Source: Streptomyces pacificus (lineage in GTDB: Bacteria > Actinomycetota > Actinomycetes > Streptomycetales > Streptomycetaceae). From it: a DNA stretch of 64,000 nucleotides. Positions within the stretch are counted from its first letter, which is position 1. Every line of letters starts with the position of its first letter. Shown in pieces: positions 35,790 through 45,381 of this stretch. The position numbers and the translations under genes are program-made. Where the stretch lies: contig NZ_BLLG01000001.1 of NCBI RefSeq assembly GCF_011766325.1, forward strand, positions 1 to 64,000, in the 5' to 3' direction. Below the pieces are notes generated by a model. That model saw nothing but the letters and a program-made list of their open reading frames with translations. It did no database searches and was not told the DNA's origin.

Positions 35790-37664
35790 GTGCGGCCGGT
35801 AGGGAGCAAGTACCTGCTCGAGGAGCCGCTCGGCCGCGGCGCCACGGGCACCGTCTGGCGGGCTCGCATGGGGGGCTCCCCCGGCGCGGCGGCGCTCGGG
35901 GGGAGCGACCCGGCGGGCGCCGATGCGGCCGTGCCCGGCCGGCCCGGCGAGACGGTCGCGATCAAGGTCCTCAAGGAGGAACTCGCCAACGACCCGGACG
36001 TCGTGATGCGTTTCCTCCGCGAGCGCTCCGTGCTCCTCCGCCTGACCCACCCCAACATCGTGCGCACCCGCGACCTGGTCGTGGAGGGGGATGTCCTGGC
36101 CCTCGTCATGGATCTCGTCGACGGCCCCGACCTGCACCGCTACATCCGCGAGAACGGGCCGTTCAGCCCGGTCGCGGCCGCCCTGCTCACCGCGCAGATC
36201 GCGGATGCGCTCGCCGCAAGCCACGACGACGGCGTGGTCCACCGCGACCTCAAGCCGGCCAATGTGCTGCTCGCGGAACACGACGGCGGGATGCACCCGA
36301 TGCTCACCGACTTCGGGATCGCGCGCCTTGCCGACTCCCCGGGCCTGACGCGTACGCACGAGTTCGTCGGCACACCCGCCTATGTCGCGCCCGAGTCCGC
36401 CGAGGGCCGCCCGCAGACGTCCGCCGTGGACGTCTACGGCGCCGGGATCATGCTGTACGAGCTGGTCACGGGACGCCCCCCGTTCGGTGGGGGCACGGCG
36501 CTCGAGGTGCTCCAGCGCCACCTCAGTGAGGAACCCCGGCGCCCCTCCACCGTTCCCGGCCCGCTGTGGACGGTCATCGAGCGCTGTCTGCGCAAGGAGC
36601 CGTCCGAGCGGCCGAGCGCCGTCAACCTGGCCCGGGGTCTGCGGGTCGTCGCGGCCGGTGTCGGGGTGCACTCCACGTCGGCGCAGATCGAGGCGGCCGA
36701 GGGGGTCGGGGCGCTGCTCGCGCCCGACCCCTCGCCGGCCACCGTCCCCGGGATGCCGGGCGCGGCCGATCCCACCCAGGTGCTGCCGCACAGCGCCGCC
36801 TCGTTCCACCAGGGCGGCGACGGTTCGTTCGACCCGAACGCCGCGACCAGCGTCCTTCCGCAGTCGGGCCCCGCGGGCGCCGGGGACCGGTCCGGTGTGC
36901 CGCCGCGCGGCGCCGCGGGGGACCGGACCGCGGTCATGCCGCCCGTGCCTCCGCGCCCCGACGGTCCCCCGCAGAACGACGGTCCCCCGCAGAACGACGG
37001 ACCGCACCCCTGGCAGTCCCAGCTGCAGGCGGCCCGGGACCGCAACGAGCAGACCCAGGTCCAGTACCTGGATCCGAGCGAGGACCCCCTGCGCCGCCGT
37101 CCGCAGCGCCGCCCGGCCCCGCAGCAGCAGCCGTACCAGCAGCAGGGGCGTCCCCAGCAGCCCCAGCAACCCCAGCAGCCCCAGCAGCAGAGGCAGCAAC
37201 GACAGCAGCAGAGGCAGCAACAGCCGCAGCCGTACGCCCCGCCCCCGCAGCAGGGTTACGCGCAGCCGCAGCCGCAGCCGCAGCCGCAGCCGCAGCCGCA
37301 GCCGCAGCCGCAGCCGCAGCCGCAGCCGCAGCGCCAGCAGCCGCAGCCGCGCCGGAGCGCGCCGCGGCAGCAGCCGCCCCGCCAGGCCCCTCAGCGGCCG
37401 CCCCGCGAGCCGCGTCCGCCCCGGCAGCGGAGCGCCAACCCGATGCGCATCCCGGGCCTCGGCTGCCTCAAGGGCTGCCTGTTCACGCTGCTGCTGTTCT
37501 TCGTGGCGGGCTGGCTGATCTGGGAGCTGACACCGCTCCAGGACTGGATCGCCCAGGGCAAGAGCTACTGGCAGGCCATCGGCGACGCCGTGTCGGGCGT
37601 GACCGACTGGATCTCGGAGTTGAGCGGAGGCACCTCGGGACCCGGTGCCGGCGCGGGTCAGTAG
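35790..37664 (+). CDS. pkaA: serine/threonine protein kinase, PkaA-like
   Basis: 624 aa. Hanks-type kinase: Gly loop LGRGATGTVW, Lys in VAIKVLKEEL, catalytic HRDLKPANV (about residue 151) and LTDFGIAR, then GTPAYVAPE. An unusual Gly/Ala/Pro insertion of about 20 residues separates the Gly loop from the VAIK strand. After residue 290 comes a Pro/Gln-rich juxtamembrane region of about 270 residues with a long Gln-Pro run, a membrane helix (CLFTLLLFFVAGWLIWEL, about 562-580) and a short outer tail. The GTG start has GGGAG 8 nt upstream. Gene order with the next kinase and prfB matches S. coelicolor pkaA-pkaB-prfB from memory. Confidence 0.9.
   Translation: MRPVGSKYLLEEPLGRGATGTVWRARMGGSPGAAALGGSDPAGADAAVPGRPGETVAIKVLKEELANDPDVVMRFLRERSVLLRLTHPNIVRTRDLVVEGDVLALVMDLVDGPDLHRYIRENGPFSPVAAALLTAQIADALAASHDDGVVHRDLKPANVLLAEHDGGMHPMLTDFGIARLADSPGLTRTHEFVGTPAYVAPESAEGRPQTSAVDVYGAGIMLYELVTGRPPFGGGTALEVLQRHLSEEPRRPSTVPGPLWTVIERCLRKEPSERPSAVNLARGLRVVAAGVGVHSTSAQIEAAEGVGALLAPDPSPATVPGMPGAADPTQVLPHSAASFHQGGDGSFDPNAATSVLPQSGPAGAGDRSGVPPRGAAGDRTAVMPPVPPRPDGPPQNDGPPQNDGPHPWQSQLQAARDRNEQTQVQYLDPSEDPLRRRPQRRPAPQQQPYQQQGRPQQPQQPQQPQQQRQQRQQQRQQQPQPYAPPPQQGYAQPQPQPQPQPQPQPQPQPQPQPQRQQPQPRRSAPRQQPPRQAPQRPPREPRPPRQRSANPMRIPGLGCLKGCLFTLLLFFVAGWLIWELTPLQDWIAQGKSYWQAIGDAVSGVTDWISELSGGTSGPGAGAGQ
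37263..37328 (+). repeat. CAGCCG microsatellite inside pkaA
   Basis: Eleven perfect copies of the hexamer CAGCCG in a row, encoding (Gln-Pro)11 in the kinase juxtamembrane linker. Shorter Gln-rich blocks with CAGCAG and AGGCAGCAAC units lie just upstream (about 37125-37235). Copy number changes would keep the frame because the unit is 6 bp. Confidence 0.95.
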
Positions 37665-37820
37665 CCCGCATCGCACGGCCCCTCCGCCGTGCCCCCTGTC
37701 GCCAAATCGACTTCCACGGGGGAAAAAGCCCCGCAGAGGTGACGGTTGGCGCCTCCGGGGCACGAGGCCCCCGACACCCGCGTAGTTTGATGGGCAACGC
37801 CAGCCGCTGAGGGAGCAGTC

Positions 37821-39050
37821 TTGGCACGGAATATCGGCAGCCGGTACGCGGCCCATCAGGTCCTGGGCCGGGGGAGTGCGGGCACGGTGTGGCTCGGCGA
37901 AGGGCCCGAGGGCCCCGTCGCCATCAAGCTGCTGCGTGAGGACCTCGCCTGCGACCAGGAGCTGGTCGGCCGGTTCGTACGGGAGCGCACGGCCCTCCTC
38001 GGACTCGACCACCCCCACGTCGTCGGGGTGCGCGATCTCGTCGTGGACGGCAGCGACCTGGCCCTCGTCATGGATCTCGTCCGCGGCACCGACCTGCGGA
38101 CCCGACTCGACCGGGAGCGCAGGCTCGCGCCCGAGGCCGCCGTCGCGATCGTCGCGGACGTCGCCGACGGACTGGCCGCTGCGCACGCCGCCGGCGTCGT
38201 CCACCGCGACGTCAAACCCGAGAACATCCTGCTGGACATGGAGGGCCCGCTCGGTCCCGGCGGTGCCCATCCCGCCCTGCTCACCGACTTCGGCGTCGCC
38301 AAGCTGATCGACACGCCGCGCCGTACCAAGGCCACCAAGATCATCGGCACGCCCGACTACCTGGCGCCGGAGATCGTCGAGGGCCTGCCCCCGCGCGCCG
38401 CCGTGGACATCTACGCCCTCGCGACCGTGCTCTACGAGTTGCTCGCCGGCTTCACCCCGTTCGGGGGCGGGCACCCGGGTGCCGTGCTGCGCCGCCATGT
38501 CACCGAGACCGTCGTCCCGCTCCCCGGTGTCCCGGACGAGCTGTGGCAGCTGGTCGTCCAGTGCCTGGCCAAGGCGCCCGCCTCCCGTCTGCGCGCCTCC
38601 GAGCTGGCCGCCCGGCTGCACGAACTGCTGCCGGTACTGGCGGGGATGCCGCCGCTCGACGTGGACGAGCCGGACACCGGGTCCACCGAACCGTACGAGG
38701 AGGCCGAGTACGCGGCGCGGCCGGCCGAGCCGCGTCGCCGCGGGGCCGTCCCACTGGTCCGCGGCTCGGCCACGGACTCCAACCGGGACACCCATACCTC
38801 GATGCGTGTGCCCGGTCCCGACGAACTGGCGGGCGGCGCCCGCGGCACGGCCCGGGCTCCGCGCGCATCCGGCCGGCGCCGCCCCGGCTCCGCACGGCAC
38901 CGGGCCGTCCGCAGACGCCGGATCACGCTCGGCGTCGCGGGCCTGGTACTGGCCGCGGCGGCCGGCGTCGGCGGCTGGCTGGCGGTGAGCGGTGGCGACG
39001 GCCCGGCACCGCCGGTGGACTCCGAGCAGTCCGCCCCGGTGCAGCCCTGA
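37821..39050 (+). CDS. pkaB: serine/threonine protein kinase, PkaB-like
   Basis: 409 aa. Kinase core: LGRGSAGTVW, Lys in VAIKLLRED, HRDVKPENI, LTDFGVAK and GTPDYLAPE; all catalytic residues are present. After about residue 280 a charged linker leads to a basic stretch (SARHRAVRRRRITLG) and one membrane helix near the C terminus (VAGLVLAAAAGVGGWLAV), with a very short external tail and no PASTA domains. The TTG start is preceded by GAGGGAGCAG. A TAGTTT element at about 37783 may be its own promoter. It follows pkaA by 156 bp and precedes prfB. Confidence 0.9.
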   Translation: MARNIGSRYAAHQVLGRGSAGTVWLGEGPEGPVAIKLLREDLACDQELVGRFVRERTALLGLDHPHVVGVRDLVVDGSDLALVMDLVRGTDLRTRLDRERRLAPEAAVAIVADVADGLAAAHAAGVVHRDVKPENILLDMEGPLGPGGAHPALLTDFGVAKLIDTPRRTKATKIIGTPDYLAPEIVEGLPPRAAVDIYALATVLYELLAGFTPFGGGHPGAVLRRHVTETVVPLPGVPDELWQLVVQCLAKAPASRLRASELAARLHELLPVLAGMPPLDVDEPDTGSTEPYEEAEYAARPAEPRRRGAVPLVRGSATDSNRDTHTSMRVPGPDELAGGARGTARAPRASGRRRPGSARHRAVRRRRITLGVAGLVLAAAAGVGGWLAVSGGDGPAPPVDSEQSAPVQP

Positions 39051-39315
39051 GCCGGCCTCCCGACTCGCCGGGCGCCGGAGGCGGGGGCTGAGGCCGGGAC
39101 GTGCTCGGGGACGGTGCCGCGGCTGAGGCCCGGACGGCGGCTGTGGCCGGGCCGGGGAGGGAACCGGAGGGGGCTGGAGGGGGCCGGAGCCGGAGGGGGC
39201 CGGAGCGGGTACGCGCTGGGGTCGGAGCTCCTTCCCCGCGGCCGGGGCTGCTGCCGGGCGTCCGTTGTCCACAGGCGCGACAGGCGGGTCGCGCGATGCC
39301 GTTACCCTTGGACGC

Positions 39316-40422
39316 GTGGCAGTCGTCGATGTATCCGAAGAGCTGAAGTCCCTCTCCTCGACCATGGGGTCGATCGAGGCCGTCCTGGACCTCGACAGGA
39401 TGAGGGCAGACATCGCCGTGCTCGAGGAGCAGGCGGCGGCACCGTCCCTCTGGGACGACCCCGAGGCGGCGCAGAAGATCACCAGCAGGCTCTCGCACCT
39501 GCAGGCCGAGGTCCGCAAGACGGAGGCGCTCCGCGGGCGGATCGACGACCTCGAAGTCCTCTTCGAACTCGCCGAGGCCGAGGACGACCCTGACACCCGT
39601 GCCGAGGCCGAGGCCGAACTCGAAGCCGTCCGGAAGGCGCTGGACGAGATGGAGGTCCGCACCCTCCTCTCCGGCGAGTACGACGAGCGTGAGGCACTGG
39701 TCAACATCAGGGCCGAGGCCGGCGGTGTCGACGCCGCGGACTTCGCCGAGCAGCTCCAGCGCATGTATCTGCGCTGGGCCGAGCGCCACGGCTACGGCAC
39801 GGAGGTGTACGAGACCTCGTATGCGGAGGAGGCCGGCATCAAGTCGACCACGTTCGTCGTGAAGGCGCCGTACGCCTACGGCACGCTGTCGGTGGAGCAG
39901 GGTACACACCGTCTGGTCCGCATCTCCCCCTTCGACAACCAGGGCCGGCGCCAGACGTCCTTCGCCGGTGTCGAGGTCCTCCCTGTCGTCGAGCAGTCCG
40001 ACCACGTCGACATCGACGAGTCCGACCTGCGGGTCGACGTCTACCGCGCCTCCGGTCCGGGTGGCCAGGGCGTCAACACCACGGACTCGGCGGTCCGTAT
40101 CACCCACATCCCCACCGGCATCGTCGTCTCCTGCCAGAACGAGCGCTCCCAGATCCAGAACAAGGCGAGCGCGATGAACGTCCTCCAGGCGAAGCTCCTC
40201 GAGCGCCGCCGCCAGGAGGAGCAGGCCAAGATGGACGCCCTCAAGGGCGACGGCGGCAACTCCTGGGGCAACCAGATGAGGTCGTACGTGCTGCACCCAT
40301 ACCAGATGGTCAAGGACCTGCGCACGGAGTTCGAGGTCGGCAACCCGCAGTCGGTGCTCGACGGCGAGATCGACGGCTTCCTTGAGGCGGGCATCCGCTG
40401 GCGGAAGCAGCGGGAGAAGTAG
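39316..40422 (+). CDS. prfB: peptide chain release factor 2
   Basis: 368 aa. Recognises UGA/UAA and releases the peptide. The tripeptide anticodon SPF is in [16 protein letters not shown] and the catalytic GGQ in [15 protein letters not shown]. An in-frame internal stop of the E. coli prfB autoregulatory frameshift type is absent, so expression is not controlled that way here. The GTG start has no ribosome binding site; TACCCT lies 7 nt upstream, compatible with a leaderless mRNA. prfB marks the left edge of the accessory island. Confidence 0.97.
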   Translation: MAVVDVSEELKSLSSTMGSIEAVLDLDRMRADIAVLEEQAAAPSLWDDPEAAQKITSRLSHLQAEVRKTEALRGRIDDLEVLFELAEAEDDPDTRAEAEAELEAVRKALDEMEVRTLLSGEYDEREALVNIRAEAGGVDAADFAEQLQRMYLRWAERHGYGTEVYETSYAEEAGIKSTTFVVKAPYAYGTLSVEQGTHRLVRISPFDNQGRRQTSFAGVEVLPVVEQSDHVDIDESDLRVDVYRASGPGGQGVNTTDSAVRITHIPTGIVVSCQNERSQIQNKASAMNVLQAKLLERRRQEEQAKMDALKGDGGNSWGNQMRSYVLHPYQMVKDLRTEFEVGNPQSVLDGEIDGFLEAGIRWRKQREK

Positions 40423-41938
40423 CGGGGGGAGCAGCGGCGGCAGCCGTACAGGACGGTCGCGCTCCGGGACAGGCAAGGGCACTCTCCGGCCTGGTGCTGC
40501 GGCCCGGTCCGCCGTATCGGTTCCGGATGCGGGCCTGTGGGCGGGCGCCTGCGGGCGGCCGTCCTTTGTGACGTGCGCCGCACCGGTGCCCCGGCTCGTC
40601 TCCGGTGCGGGACCGGGCAGGCGCGCGGCCGGGCCGGGCGGTGTGCGCCCCGCGCGCCGAGGCCGCCTCCCTCACTCCGGGCCTCGCGTCGCCTCCGCTC
40701 CGGGGCGGAACGCCAACTCGCGCGAACGAACTCCCCCGGCGCGGCGCGGGCCCCGCACCGCACTGTTCCGGCCACCGGTGCGCTTGCCTCCGAGCGTGTC
40801 GCGGGGCGCTGGTGTGGCGCCGAGCACACCCGCCGCTCCAGCAGCCGGGAGAAGCGAGGCCCGAGCGGCTCCTCCGGCTCCCGGGAGGACCCTGCCCCCA
40901 TTTCGCGCCGTCGCCGTCGCCGTCGCCGTCCCCGTGCCCTGCTCGCGCGTAGCCGTGGCCGTAGCTCTAGCCCAGCCTGCGGGTGCCGGGCCGTGGCCAT
41001 CCCCCGCGGCCCATCCGGCAGCCCGCTTGCGCAAACTCAATTCCTCCTCAAGAAAGCCGAGTTCACCATGCGCGGCCAGACGCTCACGGATAGATTCTCG
41101 AATCCGGGCGCAAGCCGTTGGTGCGACCGTGGGCCGACTGCGCCGGGGCTGCACGTCCGTACCCCTTCTCACGGAGGTGCTTGTGACGATCGGCGCCCCC
41201 GCGCAGTCGCGTCTTCGGCGGCGAGTGTGCGACATCCGCTCCGTTTTCCACCCGGTGTGCCTGCCCTCGCTTATCCGCTCGGCAACTCCTTTCACCGCAC
41301 CCGCTGTGCGGCATTCCGGGATGCGTATGAGGCCGGAATCGTTCTCAACCGTCCCGCCTTGCGTCCCCGCACCGGGCCTGCCGGATCGTCATATGGGTCA
41401 GCGCGCAGGGGATTTGCTGATGCGATCCTCGGGAGGTCAATCGCCGGGATCGGAACTCTGTGGTCGCCGAGCGGGGCCTCATCGCCCGCGGTGGGCGACC
41501 GGATGGTATGGGGAGGGTGCCACGGCGTCCGAAGAATTGATGAATTCACAGGGAATGCATAACGGCGCCCGCTCATTCCGGATGAATCGGGCCCGCATGC
41601 CGCCCTCGATGGCACTCCGTGCTTCCGTGTGAACACTTTCCGTAGTCCGTCTAGGCTGGTAGGTGAATCAGATCACGTGGTGCGGGTGCGCGGGAATGCG
41701 GCGTGCGTGAACTTACGTGGCCCGAGAAATGGATGAATCCTAAACCGATGGCGCCGTTCCTTAAGCGAAGTCTCTTCGGTTGACAAAGAGACGTTCAGGA
41801 AATGCCGCCAAGGATCGAATTTTTGCTTATTGTTTGTGCGGCAGCGGAGTCATCGACGGCCCCCACCATGGGCGGCCGCGAGCATGTTGACGACGGACGT
41901 TCCGCCAAGCACTGCCACGATTCGCAGGAGAGGCAAGG
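40423..41938. other. 1.5-kb region without a supported gene
   Basis: Left part of the RiPP island. 40430-41000 is Arg/Pro-coding noise on every frame; from about 41030 to 41900 GC content drops visibly. The longest plus-strand frame (to 41634) lacks a recognisable domain, a good start and normal codon use. I consider it non-coding, perhaps decayed sequence plus the promoter region of the LuxR-type gene. Confidence 0.5.
41770..41792. promoter_or_regulatory. inverted repeat with TTGACA, upstream of LuxR-type gene
   Basis: GTCTCTT-N9-AAGAGAC, perfect 7-bp arms, with a TTGACA hexamer (41780-41785) inside the spacer and right arm. It is about 150 bp before the regulator start. A matching -10 box is not obvious, so the promoter reading is uncertain, but the palindrome would suit a repressor or autoregulator. 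Confidence 0.45.
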
Positions 41939-43459
41939 ATGGTCGGCCACAGCGGCAGCGGGCCCCCCGCAGAAGGTACCCATTCCGTGTTCCACACACG
42001 ACTCGTACCGCCCGCGCTCGGCCCCCTTCTCGACCGTCCCCGACTGTTCCGGACGCTCGACCGGGGAGTGACGAGACGGCTCACCCTCGTGGTCGGTCCG
42101 CCAGGGGCCGGCAAGAGCGCGCTCCTGGCCTCCTGGGCCGGATCGCTGCCGCAGGGCGAGCCGGCGTGGCTGACTCTCGACGCCGACGACAACCACGTCC
42201 CCCGGCTCCTCACCCACCTCGCCGCAGCCCTGACCCGTGCCACCGCCTCCCAGGGCGGCGAGGCGCTCCGCTTCGGTGACGGGGTGAGTGTGCCGGCCCT
42301 GCTGGACGAGGTCTCCCGGCACCCGCATCCGCTCGTCCTGGTCGTCGACGCCTTCCACGAGCTGAAGCCCGGGCCGGCGCGCAGCGCCCTGCTGCAGTTC
42401 GCCCGCTACGCACCGGGCGGCCTGAGCGTGGTGCTCGCCAGCCGCAGAGAACCCGATCTGCCGCTCCACAAGCTCCGCGCGGGCGGCGAGCTCACCGAGA
42501 TCAGGGGCGCGGATCTCGCGTTCACTCATGCGGAGACGGCCGAGCTGTTCCGGGCGCACGGAGCGAGAGCCGGTGACGACCAGATCGCCGCCGTGGTCCG
42601 GTGCTCCGGAGGCTGGGCCCTCGCAGTCCGCTATGCCTCGGTCAACCCCGTCCGGGGCAATGATCCCCGCTCCTGCCTCGAGGGATGGTCCCAGGCCATC
42701 CGGCACTGCTCCGACTTCCTGCTGTCGGAGCTGCTCGACCCGATGCCCGCGGGCGATCAGGACGTGCTGCTGCGCACCAGTCTGCTCGGCGGGTTCAGCG
42801 CGTCCCTGCTGCGCGCCCTGACGGGCCGGGCCGACCTCAACCGGGTGCTGCGCAGGCTCTCCAACGAGCACGACCTGCTGGTGCGCGACGACGAGTGGAC
42901 CTACCGGCTGCCCAATCCGCTGATGCGAGGGGTGCTCTCGAGGGAACTCGCCGAGCGGTACGGCTGGCCCGAGGTGAGCCGGCTGCTGGGCAAGGCCGCC
43001 CGCTGGTACGAGGACATGGGCGTGGCCTCCGCCGCCCGGAGGTACGCGGCAGCCGCGCAGGCCCACGAGGCGGGGCCCGCGCCGGGGGGCGGCATCCTGC
43101 TCCCGCCGGGACTCGGGCACGTCGACGGGGGAGCACCCCTCCGGGTGCCCGCGGGTGACGCCGGCCTGTCACCCGTCACATCACCCGTCCTCTCACCCGC
43201 TCCGCAGGTCCCCGCCGAGGCTCCCTCGGCGGGCTCCGGGCCGTATGCGGCCGCCGACTCCCTGACGCGAAGCGAACTCGACGTGCTGCGGCTGCTGCCG
43301 CTCGGTCTGACGCTGGACGAGATCGCCGCCCGTCGCCATGTATCCCTGAATACCGTCAAGACGCAGGTGCAGGCCATATACCGCAAGCTGCAGGTCGGCC
43401 GCAGACGCGATGCGGTCCGGGTGGCCGGGGAACGTGGTCTGATCAGTCCTCGGGGCTGA
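41939..43459 (+). CDS. LuxR family ATPase-containing regulator of the island
   Basis: 506 aa. MalT-like N-terminal ATPase: Walker A LVVGPPGAGKSALLASWAG, Walker B-like PLVLVVDAFHEL, and helical segments to about residue 360; a short linker leads to a C-terminal LuxR helix-turn-helix (LTRSELDVLRLLPLGLTLDE, then VSLNTVKTQVQAIYRKLQVG). It is shorter than MalT/LAL regulators (about 900 aa) because the long TPR section is missing. It is the first gene of the island on the same strand as the RiPP genes, 545 bp before the YcaO gene, so it is likely the pathway regulator. ATG with GGAGAGGCAAGG upstream. Confidence 0.88.
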   Translation: MVGHSGSGPPAEGTHSVFHTRLVPPALGPLLDRPRLFRTLDRGVTRRLTLVVGPPGAGKSALLASWAGSLPQGEPAWLTLDADDNHVPRLLTHLAAALTRATASQGGEALRFGDGVSVPALLDEVSRHPHPLVLVVDAFHELKPGPARSALLQFARYAPGGLSVVLASRREPDLPLHKLRAGGELTEIRGADLAFTHAETAELFRAHGARAGDDQIAAVVRCSGGWALAVRYASVNPVRGNDPRSCLEGWSQAIRHCSDFLLSELLDPMPAGDQDVLLRTSLLGGFSASLLRALTGRADLNRVLRRLSNEHDLLVRDDEWTYRLPNPLMRGVLSRELAERYGWPEVSRLLGKAARWYEDMGVASAARRYAAAAQAHEAGPAPGGGILLPPGLGHVDGGAPLRVPAGDAGLSPVTSPVLSPAPQVPAEAPSAGSGPYAAADSLTRSELDVLRLLPLGLTLDEIAARRHVSLNTVKTQVQAIYRKLQVGRRRDAVRVAGERGLISPRG

Positions 43460-43610
43460 TTGCGGACTCGCCGGGGGCCGGTTCCGGCGCGGTGCCGGTG
43501 CGGTTCGGTGCCGGTGCCGCCCGGGTCGCCGGGGCGGGTGCGGTGCCGTGCCGCCCGCTTCGTCGGGGCGGGTGCGCGGCGGGTCGCTGCACCCGTCATC
43601 AAGGCCGTTG

Positions 43611-43710
43611 CCCGCCGTTTCCTGGCGTTGCCCGCCGTTGCCCGGCGCCGCCCGCCGTTTCCTGGCGTTGCCCGGCGCCGCCCGCCGTTGCCCGGCGCCG
43701 CCCGCCGTTG
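43611..43710. repeat. 10-bp periodic array between regulator and YcaO gene
   Basis: Ten consecutive 10-bp units in register, of three related kinds: CCCGCCGTTG/T, CCTGGCGTTG and CCCGGCGCCG. The whole 43460-44004 gap has no supported gene; it also holds low-complexity GC sequence on either side of this array and, near its right end, the YcaO promoter region. Confidence 0.85.
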
Positions 43711-43871
43711 AGGGCCTCGGCGCCGCGTCACCGCCGCCGCGCCATCCGGCGCTACGGGCAGCGCCGCCGCCCCGCCGCCCCACCCCGGGCGCCGCCCCGT
43801 GCCCGCATCCGCATCTCCATCTCCATCCCCGGCTCCGCCGTACCGCCCCGCCGCGCCCCGCCTCGCCTCGC

Positions 43872-43933
43872 GGGTGATGTTCCGTCACCCTCGCCCCGTC
43901 CAGCGCCCGGAACGCGTTTCACCCCCGACGCGT
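43872..43933. promoter_or_regulatory. candidate operator upstream of YcaO gene
   Basis: A perfect inverted repeat GGGTGA-N7-TCACCC at 43872-43890 is followed by two ACGCGT palindromes at 43912-43917 and 43928-43933, 16 bp apart. They lie 70-130 bp before the first RiPP enzyme gene and are candidate binding sites for the LuxR-type regulator. Assignment is inference. Confidence 0.4.
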
Positions 43934-44004
43934 GATGCTTCCTCCACCGGCTCGGATGTTGGCTTCAGCCGATCGCTGCGCACGCAGATGACAGGAGGCA
44001 GCCA

Positions 44005-45369
44005 GTGCTGGATGCACGTGCGAGGGACGGCCGGACCGCTGCCGCGGACCGGGGGGACGGCGCGACGGAGGACGACCTCGCCGGGCTGCGGCGGCTGGAG
44101 GCCGTCGTCGGACCCGCCGGGCGACCGGTGCGAGGGTCCCAGCTCCTCCCCAATCTGCCGGGTGAGCCCCCCTATTCGGTCTTCGTCTCGTCCATCGGCG
44201 ACCCCACCGCGCTCTGGTCCGACACCCCGGCCCAGCCCCAGGGGCTGGACGGGGCCGGCGGCGGCACCGATCCCGAGCGGGCCCGGCTGATCAGCGTCGC
44301 CGAGGCCCTGGAGCGCTACACCAACTCCTTCTACCAGCCGCAACTGGTGCGCTGGGCGACCGCGGACGAACTCGGCGACGAGGCGGTCGACCTCGACACG
44401 CTCCCGCGCTGCTCGGAGACGGAGCTGTCCGACGAGGCGAACTGGCTGATCCGTCCCGACGGTTCGCTGCCGCAGCGCTGGGTCCGCGGCTGGTCGCTGA
44501 CCCGCGGCCGCCCGGTCTGGGTCCCCGCGTCCTACGTCTGGCTGTTCACCGCGCACGAGGCGATGGGGGAGCGGATCGCCAATCCCATCTCGACCGGCTG
44601 CGCGATCCACACGGATCTGCACCAGGCGCTGGTGAACGGCATCTGCGAGGCGATCGAACGCGACGCGATCGCACTGGTGTGGCTCCAGCGCCTTCGGCTG
44701 CCGGAGATCGACGTCACCGGCGAGCCGTCCCTGCGGGAGCAGCACCGGCGGGTCAGGGACGGCTTCGTGGAGTACCGCTTCTACGACGCCACCACGGACG
44801 TGGGCGTCCCCACGGTCTACGCGGTCGTGCTCAGCGACCACAACGACACCCTGGGCCAGCTCGTGATGTGCGCGACGGGCACCGACCCGGCCGAGATCAT
44901 CCGCAAGATCTACCGGGAGGCCGCCTCCTCCCGCATCGCCCTGCAGGCCCCGCATGTCGTCCCCGAGGACCCGCGGGACTTTACCAGCGTTCTGCACGGC
45001 GCGATCCACATGGGGCGCCCGGAGCGGCGCGACGCCTTCGACTTCCTGCTGAGCGGGCCGCGCACCACCCGGGTGCCCGGTGACCTGCCGCGGGCGCCGG
45101 CCGGCCCACCCGCACGGCAGCTGTCCTGGCTCGTGGAGCGGCTGGCCGCGGTGGACGCCGAAGTGGTCGCCGTGGAGCTGACGACGGACGAGGCCCGGCG
45201 TGCGGGGCTCCGCTCGGTACGGGTCGTCGTCCCCCAGCTGATGCCGCTGTCCTTCGTGCACCGCAACCGCTACCTGGCGCACCCCCGGCTCTACCGGGCA
45301 CCGGTCGCGATGGGGCTGACCAGCCACCCGGAACACGAACTCAACCCCCACCCGCAGCCCTTCGCCTAG
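44005..45369 (+). CDS. YcaO cyclodehydratase (azoline-forming)
   Basis: 454 aa. ATP-dependent backbone cyclodehydratase that turns Cys, Ser and Thr of the precursor core into azolines. The YcaO ATP-binding motifs are visible as ISVAEALERYTNSFY and NGICEAIERDAIALVW, followed by IIRKIYREAASSRIALQ. The C terminus reads LNPHPQPFA, a PxPxP-type tail characteristic of azoline-forming YcaO enzymes. The E1-like partner domain is not fused but encoded next door. GTG start with CAGGAGGCAGCCA upstream. It opens a run of seven enzyme genes with overlaps or gaps of at most 12 bp. Confidence 0.92.
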   Translation: MLDARARDGRTAAADRGDGATEDDLAGLRRLEAVVGPAGRPVRGSQLLPNLPGEPPYSVFVSSIGDPTALWSDTPAQPQGLDGAGGGTDPERARLISVAEALERYTNSFYQPQLVRWATADELGDEAVDLDTLPRCSETELSDEANWLIRPDGSLPQRWVRGWSLTRGRPVWVPASYVWLFTAHEAMGERIANPISTGCAIHTDLHQALVNGICEAIERDAIALVWLQRLRLPEIDVTGEPSLREQHRRVRDGFVEYRFYDATTDVGVPTVYAVVLSDHNDTLGQLVMCATGTDPAEIIRKIYREAASSRIALQAPHVVPEDPRDFTSVLHGAIHMGRPERRDAFDFLLSGPRTTRVPGDLPRAPAGPPARQLSWLVERLAAVDAEVVAVELTTDEARRAGLRSVRVVVPQLMPLSFVHRNRYLAHPRLYRAPVAMGLTSHPEHELNPHPQPFA

Positions 45370-45381
45370 GAGACAACCGCC

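Noticed and set aside
39316..40422. Programmed frameshift in prfB
   Set aside because: The whole release factor is one uninterrupted frame; no internal TGA with slippery codons.
40382..41632. 416-codon frame in the large gap after prfB
   Set aside because: It starts inside prfB, shows no domain and mixed codon use, and passes through very different base composition without change in character.
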